This document shows, one piece after another, positions 58,201-64,000 of a stretch of 64,000 bases of DNA. This stretch comes from Sipunculus nudus. Taxonomy: Eukaryota > Annelida > Sipuncula > Golfingiida > Sipunculidae. The position numbers were made by a program, and so were the translations under genes. The stretch lies in the NCBI GenBank assembly GCA_026874595.1, contig CM049306.1:30865519-30929518 (forward strand). Reading direction: 5' to 3'. A model generated the notes under the pieces. It was not told where the DNA came from, did not search any database, and worked only from the letters and a program-made list of their open reading frames with translations. Position 1 is the first letter of the stretch. Each line of letters starts with the position of its first letter.

Positions 58201-61200
58201 TTAATTTTGTGGCAGGTGGCACGACCTACATTTATGTTTATGCTGCAGACATCCAGGCTTATATTTCAGGACTGGTTTGCTGTATCCTCCTGAAATTTAG
58301 CATGTGTATAGATCTCACACAGCTCTTTATCATACACAAAACTGGAGGTGCCGACTGCCACCATTTTTGCACAAGTCCTTCTGTTTGTCTGCTGTTGGCT
58401 AAAAATCACTCATATCTCAATAGTGATTTGACTAATCTGCCTAAAATTTTGCATGTTTATACATCTTGGATAGCTTTTTTGATTTTGTGGCAGGTGGTGC
58501 CACCTACGTTCTAGTTTACACAGCAGACATTCAGACTAGTATCTCAGGACTGGTTTCACATATGCCCCTGAAATTTTGCATGTGTATAGATCTCACATAG
58601 CTCTTAATCATACACAAGATTGGTGGTGCCACCTGTCACCATTTTTGCACAGCCTCCTTCTGTTTGTCTGCTGTGGGATAAAATCACTCATATACAAGTA
58701 GTGGTTTGACTTATCTGCCTAAAATTTTGCATGTGTATACAACTTGGACAGCTTTCCGGATTTTGTGGTAGGTGGCGCAACCTACATACACATTTTGGCT
58801 GCAGACATCCATGCTAATACGCAACACATGTCACTATTTCCCCCCTTGCCATTCAATCCATAACTCACTTAACCCATCCCACTCTGATTTGGGTGGATAC
58901 ATGTAGTCGCTTTTATTATGCCCCCACCACAAAGTGGCCAGGGCATATAGTTTTACCCATGTCCGTCCTTCCGTCATTCCGTCATTCCGAATTCAAACAG
59001 TTGTACGGACTTTTTTTCGCAATGCCTGCAGATATTGGCCTGATTTTTGGTGTGTGGGCAGTTAATGACCAGTTACAGATCGAGTTCGTGTTTCGTCCCG
59101 CTTGACCTACTTTTGACCATTTTACGGCTCCTTAACTTAGAAAATTTCATGAAAAACATAAATTTTCATGACAAATACACATGTACAGACTTTTTTTCGC
59201 AATGCCTGCAGATATTGGCCTGATTTTTGGTGTGTGGGCAGATATTGACCAGTTACAGATCGAGGTTGCATTCCATCCCAGTTGACCTACTTTTGACCGT
59301 TTTATGGCTCCTGAACATAGAAAAATTTCATGAAAAATTGAAATTTTCATGACAAATACACATGTACGGATTTTTTTCGCAATGCCTGCAGATATTGGCC
59401 TGAATTTTGGTGTGTGGGCAGATATTGACCAGTTTCAGATCAAGTTCGCATTTCGTCCCAGTTGACCTACTTTTGACAGTTTTACGGCTCTTGAACATAG
59501 AAAATTTCATGAAAAATAGAAATTTTCATGACAAATACACATGTACAGACTTTTTTTCACAGTGCCTGCAGATATTGGCCTGATTTTTGGTGCATGAGCA
59601 GATAATGACAAGTTACAGATCGAGTTCACGTTTTGTCCCAGTTGACCTACTTTTTGACTGTTTGACGGTGCCCTAACATAGAAAATTCCATAGAAAATAT
59701 AAATTTTCATGACAAGTGCACATGTACAGACTTTTTTTCGCAATGACTGCAGATACGGGCCTGATTTTTGGTGTGTGGGCAGATAATGACCATCTACAGA
59801 TCAAGTTCTTGTTTTGTCCCAGTTGACCTATTTTTGACCTTGACTGCTCCTGAATATAGAAAGTTTCATGAAAAATAGAAATTTTCATAACAAATGCATA
59901 TGTACGGACTTTTTTTCCGCAATACCTGCAGATACCACCCTGATTTTTTATGTGTGGGCAGATAATGACCAGTTACAGATAGAGTTCGCGCCTACTTTTG
60001 ACCATACGACACCTCCTGAACTTAAAAAATTTTACAAAATTTAACAAATGTTTCTAATTTGCCCCAGGCGGGGGCATATGTGTCGTTCCTACACATCTAG
60101 TTTAATATAAAAACATATTTATTTGAAAATATGCACTAATAATATTTTGTTGTATCCGTAAAACAGAGTTTTGCGGAAACTATGTTTTCAAGACAGTATC
60201 TGAGGCCCTTGGACCAATCTTACTGAAATCCTCCATAGTTATTCATCACCTTGTGTGTAACAAAGACAGGTGGCACCACCTGCAATCCTTCTTGTGCAGT
60301 ATGAATCTTGATGTTTTAGTGATAACAGTTTATATCTCAGGAGTGGTTCAGTGTATTGGGCTGAAATTTTGCATGTCCATAGATCTTGGATACCTCCATC
60401 TCATACTTAAGACTGTTGGCGCCATTTGCAATTGTTTTTTGTGGGGTCCATCCATACGTTTGCTTTAGGTGAAAATTGCTTATATCTCAGGAGTGGTTCA
60501 ATGTATTGGTCTGACAAATGGCATGTACATCCATCTTAGAGGGGTTTCTCATAGACCAGACAGATTGTGCCACCTACCTTCTAGTTTTCATAGAACACAT
60601 TGATGTCTATTTTTTAGGAATGGTGTGCTGTATTGGCCTGAAATTATGCATGTCCATAGATCTTGGATAGCTCCATCTTGTACTCAAGACTGGTGACACA
60701 ATCTGTAATCGTTTACTCCTGGCATCCATTTATGCAACTGTTTTAGATGAAAATTGCTCATATCTCAGGAGTGGTTCATTTAATTTGGCATGTCTGAAAT
60801 TTGGCATGTCCATCCATCTGGGAGAGCATTCTCATAGACCAGACAGGTGGCACCACCTACCTTCCTGTTTTCACATAATACATTGATGCTCTTTTCTCAT
60901 GCATGGTTTGCCGTATTTGCCTGAAATTGTGCATGTTAAAGATCTTGGATACCTCCATCTCGTACTAAAGAGTGGTGGTGCCATCTGCAATCATTTTTGT
61001 GTGGCAATGATCCATACATTTGCTTTGGAAGAAAATTTGCTCATATCTCAGGAGTTGTTCAATTTATTGGTCTGAAATTCGGCAAGTCCATCCCTCTGGG
61101 AGAGTTTTCTCACAGACCACACAGGTGGTTTCACCTACTACCCGTTTTTGTAGAATACATTGATGCCCTTTCCTTAGAAGTGGTTTGTTGTATTGGCCTG

Positions 61201-63368
61201 AAATTGTGCATGTTAATAGATCTTGGATATCTCCATCTGGCATTTAAGACTGGTAGCACCATCTGCAATTGTTTTTCAAGTAGTGACTATTGGTCCTCTT
61301 GCTTTTGGTAATATCTCAGAAGTGGATTGATGTATCAGCCTGAATTTTTGCATGTTTATCTGTCTTGGATAGCTTTGTTATAGACCATACAGGTGGTGCC
61401 ACCTGCTTTTCCGTTTATATAGAATACATTGATGCCCTTTTTTCTCAATAGTGGATTAGTGTCTCAGTCTGAAATTTTGCATGGTGTATCCATCTGTAGA
61501 TCTGTTATTGGTGAAAATTGCACATATATGAGGAGTTTAATTGGCATATAGTAATTATTGTACTTTTAATTTGTAAAATTATACTACAAATAATACTACT
61601 GTTTCAGTTGTCTTTGTTCTAGGTATTAGTTCTTCCCAACATCCTTACCCATATGGACATTTAAATTAAACGTAACATTTGTTTATATCATGCTTTCAGA
61701 TTATGTGACAGGAAAGGCTGGCATTCCCCTCGACTGATTCTTGCCCTCCCTCAGGGTTACCGCATGAAGGACAACGTTGTTATTAAAGCCTACCAAGGGT
61801 CTAGCAAAGTGCAATCCATGTTCGACTGGGTCAACAAAAACCTGGTGGCCAGGGTCCGCAACATCAAGACTGTTCGTGAACTTCACGAGGACTGGACCTC
61901 TTTCACTGGAGTTCGTAAAGAAGAAAAAGTTCGAGTTATCTTGTTTTCTAAGTTAAAAATACCTCCAATGTTTTATTCGGTCTTAAGTGCGAAATTCTCT
62001 GGGAGAGTTAAGTTTGGTCATGTGAACGTTAAAAGTAGACAAGGAGCCTACATAACGGACAGAATGTATTTGAAACGGATACCCCAGTACATGATACTTA
62101 CGCCCGAATGTAATTACACTTATGGTATACGACCTGGTGAGATACTGAACTACCGATCTATGGCTGTATACCTGCGGACATTTCAACCAGAAGTTAATGA
62201 TATATTTTTATTGAGTCTTATAGTGGTAAACATGTCATGTTGGCTTGAACTGTTCATCATCCAAGGCAGTATATTTCGTCGACTTGGTAACTTACTGTGG
62301 TGTATTGGCAAGTGGAACTGTCTGTTAATATTATTTTGGTTGCCCCTACTAGGACTTCTACAGCTCCCGTTTATGGATAAGGTTATTAATTATAGTTTGT
62401 TATTGCTACGGACTACTAGTGGGACGCATACTGCTTGTTTAATACGCAGCGACTGGTTATGGTACTCATCTCTTCACTTCAGCATGCTTCTGTGTACCTA
62501 TATAGCTTATGCGGTAGTAGTCGGTTACCTACATCATCGATATATGCCAGAAACTCCAGAACACGATACCAATAACAATACTGCAGATTTCTGGAGCTCT
62601 AGCTGGGACAGCTATATGACCAATTTGTTTCGACCCGTGACAAGTTTAACACGACCTTGGAATTCTAATGACCTTGACATGGAAGTGGGTATGGAGTTAC
62701 TGATAGAGAGGTTAGCTGTTCCAAATTTCTGGCTTCAGCCAATGATTTCAAGTGAATACATAAAAGATTTACCATTATGGAGGTACACTGGACCAAGCGC
62801 AGATTCTGATGTTTGTAGTGAGTGCGAGGGGTACAAATCCGACAACGAAGGAGACAAGTCCTGTGCAGGTATTCAGCCGTCACAAGGGAGGCAGCCGTAT
62901 ATATTTAGTTGCGCAAAATGTCGAGCATTGCAGAATGAGAATCATGGTAGAACGGAGCGAGAACAAATGATGGACAACGCGGAATCAGAAATGGCTTGTG
63001 CTAAATTTGTCATGGATGGGGACTACAAGTGCCAGTGTAAACTCGACCACCGATCCAAAGGTCATGGTCATGGGACTCCAAGAAAAAAATCCAGGTCACC
63101 TCGAGGTAATCGCAGTAAGGACAGAAATGAAGTAACAGATACACAGTGGGATCTTGGGATGCCTCCGGGGATGTTGCCACATACGGAGTGTGTCATATGC
63201 CTGGAGAGTTACGTTTACAGTATCGTGCTGCTTGGATTACCGTGTGGTCATTCGTTCCACCAAGTTTGTATCATGGAGTGGCTTTCCCGGGATAACCACT
63301 GCTGCCCTGTGTGCCGCTGGCCTACATACAAGTCCAAGCCATGCCAGATGCATCTTAATATTGGCTGA
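52070..63368 (+). CDS. RNF103: RNF103 (Kf-1) membrane RING-H2 E3 ubiquitin ligase (whole gene, 3 exons)
   Basis: RNF103 is an ER-membrane ubiquitin ligase linked to ER-associated degradation. Coding exons are 52070-52295, 57457-57703 and 61700-63368: 2,142 nt, 713 aa plus stop, against about 685 aa in vertebrates. The ATG has a perfect GCCACCATG context. Order of parts: an N-terminal hydrophobic segment (LVLLTVYLVLLFLLSRL), a conserved lumenal-type region, hydrophobic segments in exon 3 (DIFLLSLIVVNMSCWLELFI; LLILFWLPLLGLLQLPF; FSMLLCTYIAYAVVVGYL), a variable acidic/Cys-rich region, and a C-terminal RING-H2 finger (C655, C658, C673, H675, H678, C681, C693, C696). All zinc ligands are present. 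Intron 1 (5.2 kb) and intron 2 (4.0 kb) are mostly class I elements. Confidence 0.95.
52296..52690. other. RNF103 intron 1, first part
   Basis: Intronic DNA with nothing recognised before the SINE. Confidence 0.35.
52691..52880 (+). mobile_element. Possible tRNA-derived SINE
   Basis: A box-like GGCAGCTCAGTGAATCAAGG (52702-52721) and a B box GTTCAATCCC (52791-52800) are followed by non-tRNA sequence. The box spacing is somewhat long, so this is less certain than the SINE at 3929. Confidence 0.4.
53109..55425 (+). mobile_element. Class I element with six 288-bp units carrying AGGTCA triplets
   Basis: The 5' end is TTGTATCCCC (53109-53118), followed by a hairpin (CCCCAGAC, loop AAA, GTCAGGGG) and ACTATGTTTTCA. 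The 3' end has GGGGATAC (55387-55394), a perfect hairpin (GGCACC, loop TGC, GGTGCC; 55398-55412), AAGAAATGT and CTAG (55422-55425), then TT. The interior has units of about 288 bp, each with AGGTCAAAGGTCAAGGTCA, at 53768, 54058, 54345, 54634, 54922 and 55209. A single GGTGGCGCCACC lies at 53433. It has no coding capacity and sits in RNF103 intron 1. Confidence 0.75.
55841..56502 (+). mobile_element. Short deletion derivative of the 53109 element
   Basis: It starts TTGTATCCCCAGACAAAGTC (55841) and ends GGGGGTATACTAAGGCAC-AAGAAATT-CTAG (56499-56502) plus TT. The 3' hairpin has lost one arm and the array is missing. Body sequence matches the 5' flank of the 53109 element. Confidence 0.7.
56503..57456. 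other. RNF103 intron 1, last part
   Basis: Intronic sequence with no recognised repeat, ending in the exon 2 acceptor (AATTTACAG). Confidence 0.4.
57457..57703 (+). CDS. RNF103: RNF103 exon 2
   Basis: The acceptor is TTTACAG/GAGAAATG and the donor is GATTACAG/GTACAG. It encodes GEMTEGELNAAS...FTGGSHFYEEVEDTKDSVWLVQVV...SQFGVRAGIFDCSLDYR, with the conserved FYE.VEDTKD.VWLVQV core. It enters in phase 1 and leaves in phase 2. Confidence 0.93.
57758..58910 (+). mobile_element. Class I element, inverted relative of the 31078 element, 3' end truncated
   Basis: The 5' end is TTGTATCTGCC (57758-57768) with a hairpin and CTATGTTTTCAG. The interior has about three 280-bp units of the GGTGGCGCCACC type, read in reverse. 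The 3' end reaches GGTGGATACATGTAGTCGC (58892-58910) and stops before the second hairpin arm and CTAG, where the next element begins. Confidence 0.65.
58918..60100 (+). mobile_element. Class I-type element with ATGCCCCC ends and 180-bp array
   Basis: The 5' end is ATGCCCCCACC (58918-58928). The 3' end has GGCGGGGGCAT (60067-60077), a hairpin (ATGTGT, 7-nt loop, ACACAT; 60078-60096), then CTAG (60097-60100) and TT. About six units of 180 bp contain TTTTTTTCGCAATGCCTGCA, starting near 59010, 59190, 59370, 59550, 59730 and 59910. The frame is the same as in other class I elements but termini and array differ completely. Confidence 0.7.
60150..61530 (+). mobile_element. Class I element with about four 280-bp units, 3' end lost
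   Basis: The 5' end is TTGTATCCGT (60150) with hairpin GTAAAAC.../GTTTTGCGG and AACTATGTTTTCA. Units of about 280 bp recur (TAGATCTTGGATA at roughly 60380, 60657, 60937, 61217). Each is made of two related halves sharing TATCTCAGGAGTGGTT. The 3' hairpin and CTAG are not found, so the right limit is approximate. Confidence 0.6.
61700..63368 (+). CDS. RNF103: RNF103 exon 3 (membrane segments and RING)
   Basis: The acceptor is TGCTTTCAG/ATTATGTGAC, in phase 2 from exon 2, giving RLCDRKGWHSPRLILALPQG. It carries three hydrophobic segments, a conserved block LLIERLAVPNFWLQPMISSEYIKDLP, an acidic/Cys-rich variable region, and the RING-H2 finger ECVICLE...LPCGHSFHQVCIMEWL...CCPVCRWP (63189-63314). 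It ends at TGA (63366-63368). The last residues are shorter than in vertebrates. Confidence 0.95.
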
Positions 63369-64000
63369 GTTCGCATCAAGACACATCTCAGTTAATTATT
63401 AATTACCGGTAGTCTGTTAGCATTTGAAAACAATTGGTTTCACTGACCATGAAAGTTTATTAATTTTGCAGCTACAGGAACAGAGATGTGTGCTACTAAC
63501 ACCAGTTGCGGATATACCATTAAAAGATTATAGAAATACCATTTAAAACTGACAAAGTTTGTAGAGTGTGACTAGGAGTGCTTCTTCCATATGATGCTTT
63601 GTTTCATTTCCATGGTGTCACATAAAATATATACCAGGGAGTTTCATAGACATCTGCCCGGGATAATTTCTTGTCAAAGAAAGAGTGCTTTAACCATTGC
63701 TTTTTTTTCACATGTGTCATACAATATATTATTATATCTCTGTGCTGCTTACCCTGCCCTGTAACCTAGTTACTTTGTCATGATGCAGGCACACCATACT
63801 TAGTGAAGAAGGACCCATATTTGGTGTGGTTCACCATATACATTGTTTGGCAGTTAATTTCTTGTTCAGTATTTATCTATAGGACTACAAGATGCATAAT
63901 TAGAATGGACCTCCGTAAAAGAGACCAGGCAAGAAAACAAATAACTTAAATAACACAAATTGTAATATAAGCTTTTCAGTACCACAGATTGTTCTACAAG
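63369..64000 (+). other. RNF103 3' flank
   Basis: Probable 3' UTR. No clear AATAAA signal is seen before the window ends, and no other gene is recognised. Confidence 0.4.

Noticed and set aside
31078-61600. Autonomous Helitron/Helentron (Rep-helicase) gene
   Set aside because: I looked for long ORFs with helicase or rolling-circle motifs near the class I elements and found none; all copies here are non-autonomous.

Overview
The window is nuclear DNA from a multicellular animal: intron-rich genes with GT-AG junctions, no operons, and many kinds of mobile elements. The repeat content (ACGG microsatellite tails, AGGTCA-rich arrays, GGTGGCGCCACC minisatellites, tRNA-derived SINEs) suggests a mollusc, most likely a bivalve. 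The organism is an inference; the genes are read directly from the sequence.

Four protein-coding genes can be supported. (1) 367-30444, minus strand: a complete ten-exon DCLRE1A (SNM1A), a DNA interstrand-crosslink repair exonuclease. I joined the exons by hand; every junction keeps frame and the sum is 3,231 nt, or 1,076 residues. (2) 33243-33956, plus strand: an intronless-CDS METTL21/VCPKMT-like lysine methyltransferase, head-to-head with DCLRE1A. (3) 34730 to about 40606, minus strand: a C2H2 zinc-finger protein with two or three coding exons, tail-to-tail with the methyltransferase. (4) 52070-63368, plus strand: a complete three-exon RNF103, a membrane RING-H2 ubiquitin ligase of 713 residues.

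Most of the rest is repeats. DCLRE1A introns hold tRNA-type SINEs, a hAT MITE with a perfect 8-bp target duplication, four copies of a family ending in ACGG repeats plus a hairpin, and a 278-bp tandem array. The 38-52 kb region between the zinc-finger gene and RNF103 holds a truncated LINE, a foldback-like element with minisatellite arms, a hAT element with perfect 8-bp target duplications, a 2.0-kb element with 25-bp inverted repeats, and an RTE-like tail. RNF103 introns are filled with array-bearing elements.

The most interesting signal is a set of array-bearing non-autonomous elements (31078-32626, 53109-55425, 55841-56502, 57758-58910, 58918-60100, 60150 onward, plus decayed relatives). 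They share one terminal architecture: a 5' end TTGTATCC or ATGCCCCC, its inverted copy lying subterminally at the other end, then a short hairpin, then CTAG followed by TT. This resembles Helentron/Helitron-type non-autonomous elements. The hairpin sequence and the internal tandem array differ between families, as if cargo arrays and terminal hairpins were exchanged on a common frame. One array carries six perfect nuclear-receptor-like AGGTCA triplets at about 288-bp spacing; others carry a 12-bp palindrome at alternating 151/128-bp spacing.
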